Notes: generated by a model from the letters alone, not told the origin. 64,000 nt of DNA from Pseudomonas sp. CCC3.1 (GCF_034347405.1 NZ_CP133778.1:1178001-1242000); one strand, 5' to 3'. Numbered from the stretch's first letter, positions 35,606 through 45,562 are shown. Numbers and translations: made by a program.

Positions 35606-36349
35606 TTAAAGACGGGTGATGTTCAACATGTCACTTGACAGACTGATTTGAACCCCGGCGCCCCATAAAGGATCGCGTCGCAGGTCTTCAGACACTTTGT
35701 ACTTACCGGCAATGGACACCAGTTCGGCGCTCAGTTGCTGGCAGAAAATCCGCGCCTTGGTATTACCTTTGTGTCCGGCAAGTGCACGGCCACGCATCGG
35801 CCCGTAAACATGGATGTTGCCATCGGCCATAAGTTCCGCACCGGGGCTGACAGAAGAAATCACCACCAGGTCGCTGCCTTCGGCATACACCATTTGGCCA
35901 CCACGGACCGGACTGGTGATGATCTTGGTCGGTCGAATGGTCGGCTCGGGCGGTTTTTCCGGCTTTTTAGGCTCTGGCACCACTTCGACTGCCGGTTCAA
36001 TCAGGCGTTCGCGGGCGCCGGAAGGCGGGAGTACCGGCAAGTCGATGGCGATGGCCGCGGCGATGTCTTCGATTCGGTTAGCGCGAATGGCCAGGGTGCG
36101 CAGGCCATGTTGGCGGCATACACGCATCAGCCCCGGCAAATCGATGGCGCCAGCGCCTATGGGCAACTTGTCGAGCGCCAGCACCAGCGGGGTATTACTG
36201 AAAAAATTAGGCGCCTGGGCCACCTTGGCGGCCAGTTGGCGATCGAGGGCTTCAAGGTTGTTTTGGGCCAGTTCCAGCACCGTAATGGCGAGCATACTGC
36301 CCTTAAGCTGAAACACGGGGGCTTGGTCTTGCGATTCGGTTTGGCTCAT
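35606..36349 (-). CDS. minC: Septum site-determining inhibitor MinC
   Basis: A 247-residue inhibitor of FtsZ polymerisation. The N-terminal domain (FQLKGSMLAITVLEL) blocks FtsZ, and after a Pro/Lys/Glu-rich linker the C-terminal beta-helix (PVRGGQMVYAEGSDLVVISSVSPGAELMADGNIHVYGPMRGRALAG, residues spread over about 150-200) dimerises and binds MinD. ATG 36349 is chosen over an in-frame GTG at 36373 because homologues begin close to MSQT. It is divergent from the acyltransferase gene. Confidence 0.96.
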   Translation of the reverse strand: MSQTESQDQAPVFQLKGSMLAITVLELAQNNLEALDRQLAAKVAQAPNFFSNTPLVLALDKLPIGAGAIDLPGLMRVCRQHGLRTLAIRANRIEDIAAAIAIDLPVLPPSGARERLIEPAVEVVPEPKKPEKPPEPTIRPTKIITSPVRGGQMVYAEGSDLVVISSVSPGAELMADGNIHVYGPMRGRALAGHKGNTKARIFCQQLSAELVSIAGKYKVSEDLRRDPLWGAGVQISLSSDMLNITRL

Positions 36350-36470
36350 GGTCGGCTTAATGCGGCTTGTCACTTAAAGTGCAGAGACTTATAACGAGAA
36401 CGCCCGCGAGCCGCAAGCCGGGTCTAACGATGTAGAATGCCCGGCCCCTAGTGTCTGTCCGGAATCATTA

Positions 36471-37403
36471 ATGGATCGCCCGCAATTTCGTGCTGCTTTT
36501 TTTCATCCGCGTTTCTGGCTGCTCTGGTTAGGGCTAGGCGTACTGTGGCTGGTGGTTCAGTTGCCTTATAAATGGCAGTTGGGGATCGGCCGTTTGCTGG
36601 GCTCGCTGATGTACCGGGTGGCCGGTGATCGGCGGCGGATTGCGGCGCGTAACCTTGAGCTGTGTTTTCCTGAAAAAACCGCAGCCGAGCGCACAATGCT
36701 GCTCAAACAGAACTTCGCCTCAACCGGCATCGCCTTTTTCGAGATGGCCATGAGCTGGTGGTGGTCCAAGCCGCGTCTGGCCAAACTGGCCCACGTTGAA
36801 GGGCTTGAGCACCTCAAGCAGGCGCAGCGCGAAGGCAAGGGCGTGATCTTGATGGCGTTCCACTTCACCACCCTGGAAATCGGCGCCGCGCTGCTCGGCC
36901 AGCAGCACACCATTGACGGCATGTACCGCGAACACAAAAACCCACTGTTCGACTTTATTCAGCGTCGCGGTCGCGAGCGGCACAACCTGGATTCGTTGGC
37001 CGTAGAGCGTGATGACGTGCGCGGCATGCTGAAACTACTGCGCTCTGGGCGCGCCATCTGGTACGCGCCCGACCAGGACTACGGCGCCAAGCAAAGCATT
37101 TTTGTACCGTTGTTCGGCATTCAGGCGGCAACCGTCACCGCCACCAGCAAATTCGCCAAGTTGGGCAAAGCGCAGGTTGTGCCCTTTACTCAACAACGAC
37201 TGGCGGATGGCCGTGGGTACAAACTGGTGATTCATCCGCCGCTGGACGATTTCCCCGGAGAAAGCGATGAGGCGGACTGCCTGCGAATCAATCAATGGGT
37301 CGAACGGGCGATACGTGAATGCCCCGAGCAGTACTTGTGGGCGCATCGCCGTTTCAAGACCCGCCCGCCGGGTGAGCCCAAACTGTACGACAAGCGCCGC
37401 TGA
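36471..37403 (+). CDS. lpxL: Lipid A biosynthesis lauroyl (secondary) acyltransferase
   Basis: A 310-residue inner-membrane acyltransferase of the LpxL/HtrB family that adds a secondary acyl chain to lipid A. It has an N-terminal hydrophobic segment, the catalytic HFTTLE (H-x4-E), the MYREHKNPLFD motif and WYAPDQDYG. The family and size match the HtrB-like gene that sits beside minC in pseudomonads. Acyl preference is not readable. Confidence 0.93.
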   Translation: MDRPQFRAAFFHPRFWLLWLGLGVLWLVVQLPYKWQLGIGRLLGSLMYRVAGDRRRIAARNLELCFPEKTAAERTMLLKQNFASTGIAFFEMAMSWWWSKPRLAKLAHVEGLEHLKQAQREGKGVILMAFHFTTLEIGAALLGQQHTIDGMYREHKNPLFDFIQRRGRERHNLDSLAVERDDVRGMLKLLRSGRAIWYAPDQDYGAKQSIFVPLFGIQAATVTATSKFAKLGKAQVVPFTQQRLADGRGYKLVIHPPLDDFPGESDEADCLRINQWVERAIRECPEQYLWAHRRFKTRPPGEPKLYDKRR

Positions 37404-37427
37404 TACGACGTTACCCAAGGGTGCGCA

Positions 37428-38582
37428 ATGAACACCACAGAACCAGTCACAGGGCTGATTCTGTCTGGCGGCGGCGCCCGTGCCGCCTATCAGGTCGGGG
37501 TGCTGGCGGCGATTGCCCAATTGCTGCCAGCGGGGGCAGCTAATCCGTTTCCGGTGATCGTCGGCACCTCGGCCGGGGCGATCAATGCCGTCAGCCTCGC
37601 CAGCCGCGCCACCGATTTTGCCAGCGCAGTCGAACACTTGACTGCGTTCTGGCAGAGTTTTGAAAGCCATAGGGTATTGCGCAGCGACTGGCCGGGGGTA
37701 ATGCGTCAGGCCAGCCGCTTTTTGGGTCACAGCTTGCTTGGGTTGGGCGCGCATGTGCCTGTTGCGCTGCTTGACAGCTCGCCATTACGCGATTTGCTCA
37801 CCGATAAAATCGACTTTGCCGGCATTGACCACGCCATAGCTGCGCAGCAACTGCGCGCGGTGGCCGTGACCGCCTTCGGTTACTCATCGGCGCAAGCCGT
37901 GACCTTTTACCAAGGCCCCGGCACCATTGATGGCTGGTTGCGCCATCGGCGTATCGGCCTGCCCACCGCCTTGACCGTTGAACACCTGCTGGCCAGTTCA
38001 GCCATCCCGCTGCTGTTTGCCCCGATCAAAATTGGCGAAGAATACTTTGGTGATGGCGCCGTGCGGCAATCGGCGCCCATCAGCCCGGCGCTGCACCTGG
38101 GTGCCAATCGGGTGCTGGTAGTTGGGGTCAGCGGCAACCCGCGCGGCCCGGCGCCGACCACCGACCAGCAGCGCCACTTCAACGCGCAGCAGCCCACATT
38201 GGCTCAAATCGGTGGGCACATGCTCAACAGCACGTTCATCGATAGCCTTGAAAGCGACCTCGAACTGCTGGAACGCCTCAATCACTTCGGCCGCTTGCTG
38301 CCACGGCCTGCCGACAACCTGGGGCTGGCACCGGTCGACGTGCTGGTCATCGCGCCCAGCCAACCCATTGACGAAATTGCGGCCCGGCATCGGCATGAAT
38401 TACCCGCCGCCTTGCGCCTGTTTTTGCGCGGGCCGGGCGCTACCAAAACCAGTGGCGCGGGGGTGCTGAGTTATTTGTTGTTCGAGGCGGGTTATTGCAG
38501 CGAATTGATTGAGCTGGGGCGCAAGGATGCGTTGGCGCAGCGTGAGGCGTTGGTGGGGTTTTTGGGCGTTAGCATGTTGTAG
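37428..38582 (+). CDS. Patatin-like phospholipase
   Basis: A 384-residue patatin-family lipid acyl hydrolase. The oxyanion-hole GGGARAAYQ, the nucleophile GTSAG and the catalytic Asp in DGAVRQ are all present, so it should be active. No signal peptide is seen. It starts 24 bases after the acyltransferase gene and is probably co-transcribed with it, which suggests a role in membrane lipid turnover. A REP-like repeat follows and then the accessory island begins. Confidence 0.92.
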   Translation: MNTTEPVTGLILSGGGARAAYQVGVLAAIAQLLPAGAANPFPVIVGTSAGAINAVSLASRATDFASAVEHLTAFWQSFESHRVLRSDWPGVMRQASRFLGHSLLGLGAHVPVALLDSSPLRDLLTDKIDFAGIDHAIAAQQLRAVAVTAFGYSSAQAVTFYQGPGTIDGWLRHRRIGLPTALTVEHLLASSAIPLLFAPIKIGEEYFGDGAVRQSAPISPALHLGANRVLVVGVSGNPRGPAPTTDQQRHFNAQQPTLAQIGGHMLNSTFIDSLESDLELLERLNHFGRLLPRPADNLGLAPVDVLVIAPSQPIDEIAARHRHELPAALRLFLRGPGATKTSGAGVLSYLLFEAGYCSELIELGRKDALAQREALVGFLGVSML

Positions 38583-38597
38583 TCGATGACGAGCACC

Positions 38598-38707
38598 GCG
38601 AGGCTACGTCCGATTGCGCAGCAGTCGTAACACCAGGCACCTCGGATTGCCAATTAGAACGAGTGCATTGCGTTTACGATCGCCTCGCAATCGGACGTAG
38701 CCCTCGC
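38598..38707. repeat. Long inverted repeat at the left border of the accessory island
   Basis: GCGAGGCTACGTCCGATTGCG (38598-38618) and CGCAATCGGACGTAGCCCTCGC (38686-38707) are reverse complements with one extra base, separated by about 67 bases. Outer sequence GACGAG/CTCGTC pairs further. The remaining stretch to 39005 holds no gene I can support, only the promoter region of the next gene. Confidence 0.8.
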
Positions 38708-39005
38708 AAGACTCGTCAACGGCTACGAACAGGCTCGTCACGTTGGCGCTGCCCAGGCACACGATCAAATGCTGAAAGCGATACGTTGCATGAAATGGTT
38801 GATTTTCAAGGCCTTGGCGCAAAGGGCTGTATGTATAAATACCTGTCAGATCTGACAGTTACGCGATTGTTCAAATAAGCGCTAAATAAGTTTAACCGCA
38901 GTACGTTGAGGCAAACGCAATGCCCGCCGGACATCGGTCTACTTTTTAAACTCAGGCGCCCTGGAAAACTCATGGCGACCTACTGTGAGCGCGGAGAGCG
39001 ACAAC

Positions 39006-40973
39006 ATGGCGGGTTCAGGTATAAAAAAACAGGGATTTAGTGCGAGTAACGGCGTATCGGGTGGGCCTGAGCTTTTTTCGATTCCCGAGCCGAATGTGTC
39101 GGACTTGATTCAGGCCGGTTTACCGGAGGGGCTTATTCTAAGAAAAGATCTGGATGCAGACTTAGTCATCACCATGGAAACGTGGGATGGGGCGCCGCCA
39201 CCTTTTGACACGGAGTATTTCAGTCTGCTCTGGTCGCGAAATGAAGATAGTAATGAGTGGGAGTTGTTTGAAGAACATCCTTGGGCGGGTGGGCCTTGGA
39301 TACCACTAAAATTCACTATTCCCAGCTCGTTTTTGCTTGCCACAGAGAATGAAGGCACTTTCTATCTGAAATACAAACATGTGAATTTTATTCAGGAGCC
39401 ACCTGCGTATTCAGCTGCCGTAACTATTCATATCGACAAGATACCGCCCAATGGGGTTGTTGCTCCCGAAAAGATGGTATTTAGTGTCACTGCGCCGATC
39501 ACCGATGCAACTTTTGCGACGGCTACTGAACTTGTAGCTACAATTCCGGCTTGGGCGGGTGAAGATCAAGCGGATGTTAGCGTCTATTTTGGCTGGTACA
39601 AAGGTGAACTTCCACTCACTCCTGATCCGGACACGTTGATCGGCCCGCTACCTATTACCCCCGGTGGTCAGGTGCATATCCCTAAAGCTGATATTTATGC
39701 GGCAGGGGATGGTTTGTGCTGTGGTGGTTACGTGCTGGTCGATAAGGCGGGTAACGTCGGTTGCCCGTCCAAGTACGAACTTATGTCCGTTGCGCTCGGT
39801 GATTTGCCCTCGTCATTAATAGCACTAACGGTGACAGACCCTACCAGCGGCACTGATTTACTGCGTTCGGATGTCATTGATGGACACGTTATTGTAAATG
39901 TGCCTCAGGTGACTAATGGCAAGGACACCGACACTATCGTTGTTAAATGGAAAGATCATGAATTAACACCTGGTCTACCTGTTGGCAGTAACCCACCAGG
40001 TGGATTCAATATCTCAGTTCCTTGGTCCGTTCTTTGGGAACAATACACTGACGCTGCAGCAGGCCCTGTAGAAACGGTTGTTTCTTATGCGGTGATACGT
40101 GGTGTAGAACCTTTTGACGCCCCGGAAACAACGGTTTATTGCAACTTTTCCGGTGCAGGGCCGACAAACCCCGATCCTGATCCGGCTAACCCTAACCTTG
40201 AACTTGTTCGGGTGGTGGGTGAATCCAACGTTGAGAACGTATTAGTTGAAGAAGATGAAGACGAAGATATTTTTGCCAAGATATTGTTGGTCGACCCTGT
40301 GGTTGCGGGCGATAGTTATCAAGTGGTATGGAACGGGACAGCAATAAGCTCCCCCTATGTCATTACAACCGAGACCTCGGGTGCGGATATCGATATTCAG
40401 CTCAATTGGGATGACATTCGTCTTCATGGCGCTAACTCTGCCATGCCGGTTTGGTACCTGCTTACAAGCCCTACCCATGCAAATCCGCAAGAGCCCAAAG
40501 CGCGTACTGCAGTTGATATCGATTTTCTAGTACTTGAATATGAGGAGGCTGTACCTCTAAATCTCAACCCTGGTGGATATATAACGTGTTCCTCATTACG
40601 TTTTAATGCGGATGAATCAAGTTTTGGAGTTGAGTATAAGATTCCAGGCACGAATTTGACGCAAGGGGATGACGTCACCGTTACCTGGACGGCCTATACA
40701 AACTTTAATAATCCGCAGGAGGTAAACGGTGCGGAAAAAACGGAAACTTTTTCGAGTATTACGGCTGAGCAGGCGACCAACGGAATTGTTTGGCTTGTCG
40801 AGCCTTACGACACACATATTTTGCCCACTTGGCTGGCGACTGCACAGGTAGGTAAAGGTGAAGTGATCTATAGCATCACGGGTAAATCTGGCAAATCCAA
40901 GCCGACTAATGACCGGATATCGATGGCGCATGGTGGGGCTACTTGCGACCTTGATCAGTTTCCAATTCCTTGA
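39006..40973 (+). CDS. Ig-like repeat protein A of the RHS island
   Basis: A 655-residue acidic protein without signal peptide that I do not recognise by name. It consists of several beta-sandwich-like repeats of about 110-130 residues. Typical repeat features are 'GD.v.v.W.....' segments (QGDDVTVTWTAYTNF; GDSYQVVWNGT) and 'D.AGN...S' (VDKAGNVGCPSKYELMSV). An acidic run EEDEDEDIF lies near residue 420. The ATG at 39006 has GGAGAG 8 bases upstream; an in-frame GTG at 38985 is less likely. It is related to protein B at 43475 and to the broken gene at 54935. A surface or toxin-companion role is inferred from the setting. Confidence 0.75.
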   Translation: MAGSGIKKQGFSASNGVSGGPELFSIPEPNVSDLIQAGLPEGLILRKDLDADLVITMETWDGAPPPFDTEYFSLLWSRNEDSNEWELFEEHPWAGGPWIPLKFTIPSSFLLATENEGTFYLKYKHVNFIQEPPAYSAAVTIHIDKIPPNGVVAPEKMVFSVTAPITDATFATATELVATIPAWAGEDQADVSVYFGWYKGELPLTPDPDTLIGPLPITPGGQVHIPKADIYAAGDGLCCGGYVLVDKAGNVGCPSKYELMSVALGDLPSSLIALTVTDPTSGTDLLRSDVIDGHVIVNVPQVTNGKDTDTIVVKWKDHELTPGLPVGSNPPGGFNISVPWSVLWEQYTDAAAGPVETVVSYAVIRGVEPFDAPETTVYCNFSGAGPTNPDPDPANPNLELVRVVGESNVENVLVEEDEDEDIFAKILLVDPVVAGDSYQVVWNGTAISSPYVITTETSGADIDIQLNWDDIRLHGANSAMPVWYLLTSPTHANPQEPKARTAVDIDFLVLEYEEAVPLNLNPGGYITCSSLRFNADESSFGVEYKIPGTNLTQGDDVTVTWTAYTNFNNPQEVNGAEKTETFSSITAEQATNGIVWLVEPYDTHILPTWLATAQVGKGEVIYSITGKSGKSKPTNDRISMAHGGATCDLDQFPIP

Positions 40974-41138
40974 ATTTATACGTATGAAGGTCGTGTCTTC
41001 AGAGGGCGGGGTTCGTTTTCCGCGCTCTGTAGCGCTTCCGGTTTTCGGCCTGTCTTATCAGAAAAGACCTACATACTGTTTGGTATTCGCTCTGTAGTCT
41101 TCGCGGCTTTTCTGTCTCCAGCTTCAGAGAGTACTTGT

Positions 41139-43355
41139 ATGTCTAAGATCAATTCCATGCCGTTGCATCCTTTGTATCGTGCGTTGAAGTTACTGAGCGT
41201 TGCACCCTTATTGATGGTTGCCCAAATGGGGTACGCGACAGTTTTTGTAGACCCTGGTAATACGAAGGACATAGATGGCGATAACGCCCTTGATAACTAC
41301 GTGCTGAACGGCCCATCGACGTTGAATGCTGATGGCGCAGAGACGTTGGATATCACGGTGAATAATGCCACTTTGAACTTGAATCACACTAATGTGCAGG
41401 CCTCGGGTGCTACAGGTGTTTGGCTCATTGGCGGCGAGGCGAACATTACCGGCAATAGCGTCATTACCAGTGACCGGACAGGTTTGACAGTGACTGTCGC
41501 TAGTACGGGGGAGAAGGGTGTTGCGAAGGTAAGCGACAGTACAATAAGTGGTGGATCACAAGGTGTGCTCGTCAGCGGGGCAAGTGAATTAACGCTTGAG
41601 AGGTCTACAGTCAAAGGCACCGGCGCAAGCTCTGACGCTCTGTGGCTCGCTTCCGGAACGGTTAACGCCATAGGAAGCACCATCACCGGGAACGCGAACG
41701 GGATTCGAATAGGAGGTGATAAAAATAATGCAGACACCACACTGATTTTGAGCGATACCAAGGTTGAAGGTCTCGATGGCTCGGCCATTTATCTCGATAC
41801 CTTGGCTCAAGGCCCCGTCAAAGCCAATATTGCTGTGCTTAATGGCTCTGAGTTGTCTGGCAGCAACGGTGTGTTGATGGATGTTCGCAATGGCGCAGAA
41901 GGTAACTTGCGTGTGGGGGGCAGCAACACCCAACTGACCGGTGACATCATCGCGGATGGGATGAGTACCGCCAATGTGCTGCTCGAAGACTCCGCGACAC
42001 TGACCGGGCATCTGGAAAACGTGCAGAGCCTGAGCGTCAACAGCAATGCACGTTGGGTGATGGTTGGTCACGAGAGTGTTGAGAATCTCTCACTTAATGG
42101 CGGCGGTGTGCAGTTCGGTAAGCCGGGGGAATTCTACGCCTTGCAGGTAGAAAATCTGTCCGGTACCGGCGGTACGTTCTACATGTACAACGACTTCGCC
42201 CAAGGCCTGGTCAATACCTTGGTGGTGACCGGAACCGCGACTGGCGACCATTTGATCAAGCTTGACAGCATGGGCACAGAGCCTGTGGCTGCGGGGTCTA
42301 CGCCAGTGGTGCAAATTGCTTCAGGCGATGCCTCTTTTGCTTTGGTAGGCGGTGGCGTCAGCATGGGGGCTTTTGACTACAATTTGATCCAGCATACCGA
42401 CAACAATCAAGAGTGGTATTTGGATACCAGTAGCCGCGTGGTCAGCCCAGGCACACGTTCGGTACTGGCCTTGTTCAATACGGCGCCTACCGTGTGGTAC
42501 GGCGAACTCAGCACGTTGCGTAGCCGCATGGGTGAACTGCGCACGAACGGGGACAAGGCGGGTGGATGGATGCGCGCCTACGGCAACAAGTTTGATGTGA
42601 GTGCCAGTTCCGGCGTGGGTTATCAGCAAGTGCAACAAGGTCTGTCATTTGGTGCGGATGCGCCTTTGCCGATAGGCGACGGTCAGTGGTTGGTGGGCGT
42701 GCTGGGTGGTTACAGCAAGTCGGACTTGGACTTGAGCCAGGGCACCAGTGGCACGGTCAACAGTTACTACGTGGGCGCCTACACCACTTGGCTGGACGAG
42801 CAGAGCGGTTATTACGTTGACGGCGTGCTCAAGTTCAACCGATTCCAGAATTCATCCGATGTAGAACTGACCGGTGGTGATAAAACCAAGGGCAAATACA
42901 ACAACTATGGCACCGGTGCCTCTCTGGAGTTCGGCCGCCATATCAAGTTGGCCGACGATTACTTCGTTGAACCCTATGCACAAGTGTCGGGTGTGGTGAT
43001 TCAAGGTAAAGATTACGACCTGGACAATGGCTTGGCCGCTGAAGGCAGCCGCACGCATTCGTTGCTGGCCAAAGCCGGTGCCACTGCGGGGCGAAACTTC
43101 AATCTTGGTGAAGGAAAAACAGTGCAACCTTATGTGCGCGCTGCGTATGTGCATGAGTTTGCCAGAAACAATAAAGTTGAAGTCAATGACTACTCCTTCA
43201 ATAACGACCTCTCGGGTTCTCGTGGGGAGTTAGGGGCTGGCGTGGCCATGACGCTGACCGACAAGGTCTCGCTGCACGCCGATTTCGATTACAGCAATGG
43301 CGATAAAATTGAACAGCCATGGGGTGCCAATGTGGGCCTGCGCTATCTCTGGTAG
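41139..43355 (+). CDS. Autotransporter with pertactin-type passenger and outer-membrane barrel
   Basis: A 738-residue type V secreted protein. A signal peptide (about residues 1-33, ending YATVF) precedes a repetitive beta-helix passenger rich in Gly, Asn, Ser and Thr. From about residue 472 (AGGWMRAYGNKFDVS) the C-terminal beta-barrel runs to a final Trp (NVGLRYLW), the required terminal aromatic. No protease triad (GDSGS) is visible in the passenger, so an adhesin or pertactin-like role is likeliest. Two Ig-like genes flank it on the same strand, and a terminator follows. Confidence 0.92.
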   Translation: MSKINSMPLHPLYRALKLLSVAPLLMVAQMGYATVFVDPGNTKDIDGDNALDNYVLNGPSTLNADGAETLDITVNNATLNLNHTNVQASGATGVWLIGGEANITGNSVITSDRTGLTVTVASTGEKGVAKVSDSTISGGSQGVLVSGASELTLERSTVKGTGASSDALWLASGTVNAIGSTITGNANGIRIGGDKNNADTTLILSDTKVEGLDGSAIYLDTLAQGPVKANIAVLNGSELSGSNGVLMDVRNGAEGNLRVGGSNTQLTGDIIADGMSTANVLLEDSATLTGHLENVQSLSVNSNARWVMVGHESVENLSLNGGGVQFGKPGEFYALQVENLSGTGGTFYMYNDFAQGLVNTLVVTGTATGDHLIKLDSMGTEPVAAGSTPVVQIASGDASFALVGGGVSMGAFDYNLIQHTDNNQEWYLDTSSRVVSPGTRSVLALFNTAPTVWYGELSTLRSRMGELRTNGDKAGGWMRAYGNKFDVSASSGVGYQQVQQGLSFGADAPLPIGDGQWLVGVLGGYSKSDLDLSQGTSGTVNSYYVGAYTTWLDEQSGYYVDGVLKFNRFQNSSDVELTGGDKTKGKYNNYGTGASLEFGRHIKLADDYFVEPYAQVSGVVIQGKDYDLDNGLAAEGSRTHSLLAKAGATAGRNFNLGEGKTVQPYVRAAYVHEFARNNKVEVNDYSFNNDLSGSRGELGAGVAMTLTDKVSLHADFDYSNGDKIEQPWGANVGLRYLW

Positions 43356-43370
43356 TTCTTGGGGTAGGGG

Positions 43371-43402
43371 CAAAAATGCCGGAATTCTTTCCGGCATTTT
43401 TG
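43371..43402 (+). terminator. Terminator of the autotransporter gene
   Basis: CAAAAATGCCGGAA (43371-43384) and TTCCGGCATTTTTG (43389-43402) form a perfect 14-bp stem around 4 bases, ending in a T run, 15 bases after the stop. Confidence 0.93.
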
Positions 43403-43474
43403 TGGCAGGCACAGGGTGTTATCCGGGGCTATCTATGCCCGTAGTGGGTAAGTTTTCGATACGGAGATATAAAT

Positions 43475-44965
43475 ATGCCGTCTACAAAATTAAACAAACT
43501 ACCTCTTACTATGAAGGCCCCTTGGACCAATCCTGAGCCTTTACCTGATATACCAGATGGCGAAACTAACTTGTTGCATCGTTCTGCCTGGAGTGATGTC
43601 GATAAGCCGCTGAGGATTGAGATTTGCCCTTGGTATGAGTTTCCGCTCGATTCAGGCACCGAACGGGTTGATGTGTTTTTGGATGATGATGAAAGTACTA
43701 TCATCGAAACCAGAACGTGGACTTTACCTATGAGTGAGGACGATTATTACATTGAGCTTGGTGCTCATAAATTGCCTGAAGGTGAGCATGCCCTGAGTTA
43801 TATCATGACTAATTTCCTTGAGTTACCAGCGCGATCTTATCCATTCACCCTCACAGTCGATAAAACTTCCCCCCGTCTTGCAGCTGACAGCGCCTTGATT
43901 TTCCCCTCCGAAGTAAAACCTCCCCAAAGTATCACCGCTGCCTATCTGGCACATCCACTCAACAACGATCAAGTATTGGCCAGTCTGCCGGACTACACCG
44001 ACAAAAAGGTGGGGGATGTCATTACGTGGTACTGGGGCATATCTGATTCCGATTTTGAGCAGGTTGATACACTCACGCTGGCTATAGACGATATTAATGG
44101 AGTGTTGCCGAAGTTAACGTTTACCGGGGACATGATCCGCGACAGCGGCGACGGCCAGCGTTTTGCCCTTTATCAAATTGAAGACCGTGCCGGCAATATC
44201 AGCGTGCTCTCTGATGCGGCCGAGCTGAATGTGAATGCTGATCCAATACCACGCGTGTTCCCATGGCCCACGATCCAAAATGCCGACAGCACGGGGAAAA
44301 ATCAGATCCTTAATCCCTTGATTCCCTATAACTACTATGTCGTAGAGGTTCCGGAGTCTGCCGTGATTTACCCCGATGATAAGCTCTGGGTTCAGTGGGG
44401 GGATCCGAACACGTTTGGCGCCGGTCGATTCGATGTCCCTTTGTCATCCAATCCCTTGCACTTTAAAATTCCCATGCCATCAGTGGCGGCTTACTTGGGT
44501 AAAACATTGCAGGTTTACTACGGTGTTGAGGGGGTGCTTGAAACCTCCGATCAGACTCGTTTAAGGGTCATGAAAGTTGAGCCTACTAGTTATCCGCCTA
44601 TTCAATGCGAAGGTACTTCTGGGTCAACCCTGAAATATTCAAATATTAAAGCCGATGGTGCTGCACTGACGATAGAACAATGGTCCTTAATGACAACGGA
44701 TCAGGTTGTGCAGATTAAGATTACAGGGGTGTCCAATGTCGGTAACGAGGCAGAAGTGCTGTATTTGCCTGAATACTCAGTGGTTGAGTCTGATTTGACA
44801 CACGGTATTGGTTTGGGCAGAACGATTCGCGTTGAAAAATCCTTCTTTAATAAGCTCAAGCGCGGTGAAAATCTTACGGTGCGTGTGTTTGTCAGTTTTG
44901 ATCAAGGAGTAACGTGGCCTATAATTGAAAACTTTACCAAGTTATACATAAAGTTGAGTGACTGA
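43475..44965 (+). CDS. Ig-like repeat protein B of the RHS island
   Basis: A 496-residue protein without signal peptide, of the same type as protein A. It has two or three Ig-like repeats (for example VGDVITWYWGISDSD and a matching QIEDRAGNISVLSDAAEL). Its C-terminal module of about 120 residues begins PPIQCEG and ends GENLTVRVFVSFDQG. The same module ends the broken gene at 54935 (PSVQCKE ... GENMALKFFVSFD). GGAG lies 8 bases before the ATG. The function is unknown. A terminator separates it from the autotransporter gene, so it has its own promoter. Confidence 0.75.
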   Translation: MPSTKLNKLPLTMKAPWTNPEPLPDIPDGETNLLHRSAWSDVDKPLRIEICPWYEFPLDSGTERVDVFLDDDESTIIETRTWTLPMSEDDYYIELGAHKLPEGEHALSYIMTNFLELPARSYPFTLTVDKTSPRLAADSALIFPSEVKPPQSITAAYLAHPLNNDQVLASLPDYTDKKVGDVITWYWGISDSDFEQVDTLTLAIDDINGVLPKLTFTGDMIRDSGDGQRFALYQIEDRAGNISVLSDAAELNVNADPIPRVFPWPTIQNADSTGKNQILNPLIPYNYYVVEVPESAVIYPDDKLWVQWGDPNTFGAGRFDVPLSSNPLHFKIPMPSVAAYLGKTLQVYYGVEGVLETSDQTRLRVMKVEPTSYPPIQCEGTSGSTLKYSNIKADGAALTIEQWSLMTTDQVVQIKITGVSNVGNEAEVLYLPEYSVVESDLTHGIGLGRTIRVEKSFFNKLKRGENLTVRVFVSFDQGVTWPIIENFTKLYIKLSD

Positions 44966-45011
44966 TACGTTCGCTTTGTCGCGGTGGGCAGGCATCTCTC
45001 TGAGCGCGTTT

Positions 45012-45308
45012 TCACCGATAAGTAATTGAAAAGTTTAGTGCCCCTTTAGCCAAGCCCGGTTCAACATCCTCAGGTTGTCCCGTTTGATAGAACCGGGCGT
45101 TGAATGGAAGGCTGGTAACACCGTCAATGATAGGAATCAGTGGCACTTCTGTGCTGAGTTCTATAGGGGTTACACCATCCTCTTTAAGGATTTGAATACC
45201 TACGCCCTCTGCAGTCGAGTCTGAACTTAAGGTGAATACGCCACTGACAGGCGGAGTAACAGGTACCGAGCCATTGAGCCCATCCAGCCGAATATTGGCG
45301 GTGGCGAT
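45012..45308 (-). pseudogene. C-terminal remnant of a type 1 fimbrial adhesin/subunit
   Basis: Reading the minus strand from 45308 to the stop at 45012-45014 gives 98 codons without a start. The product contains VGIQILKEDGVTPIELSTEV, then LPFNARFYQTG, and ends KGALNFSITYR. The C-terminal pattern, a 'f.a.y......v..G..n....f.i.Y' strand series, is that of chaperone-usher fimbrial proteins. A TGA (45309-45311) and unrelated sequence precede it, so the 5' part is gone. No chaperone or usher gene remains nearby. It looks like wreckage from an earlier fimbrial locus cut by the arrival or rearrangement of the RHS unit. Confidence 0.7.
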
Positions 45309-45526
45309 TCAGAGACACGTCAGCGTTTGCAGTCGATACCCTTCGCGAACGCGGTTAAGCCTGATTATGCGTCGCACGGGCACGGCTAACGGGTTGATCG
45401 ACTGGAGCTGTTTGGTTTCTATCGGAATACTAAGGAGACTCTTGGGGCGTGAATATGAGAGAACTCTCACTTTTCGGGTGTACAGCGAAGTGATTTCCAG
45501 CGAGCACGACAAAGCGAAGCACAACG
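45309..45526. other. Stretch between fimbrial remnant and RHS terminator without a supported gene
   Basis: This stretch carries open frames on both strands (about 70-110 codons), one of which reads RRIIRLNRVREGYRLQTLTCL on the minus strand. None shows a recognisable domain or ribosome-binding site. An immunity gene for the RHS protein would be expected about here, but I cannot support one. The segment 44966-45011 to its left also holds nothing. Confidence 0.4.
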
Positions 45527-45562
45527 AAAAAGCCCGTGTAGCGCTTGAGCGCTACACGGGCT
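45527..45562 (-). terminator. Terminator of the full-length RHS gene
   Basis: AGCCCGTGTAGCGC (45531-45544) and GCGCTACACGGGCT (45549-45562) form a perfect 14-bp stem around TTGA. On the minus strand it ends in a T run, 13 bases after the RHS stop codon. Confidence 0.92.

Noticed and set aside
38985..39005. GTG start at 38985 for Ig-like protein A
   Set aside because: The ATG at 39006 has a well-placed GGAGAG; the GTG has none.
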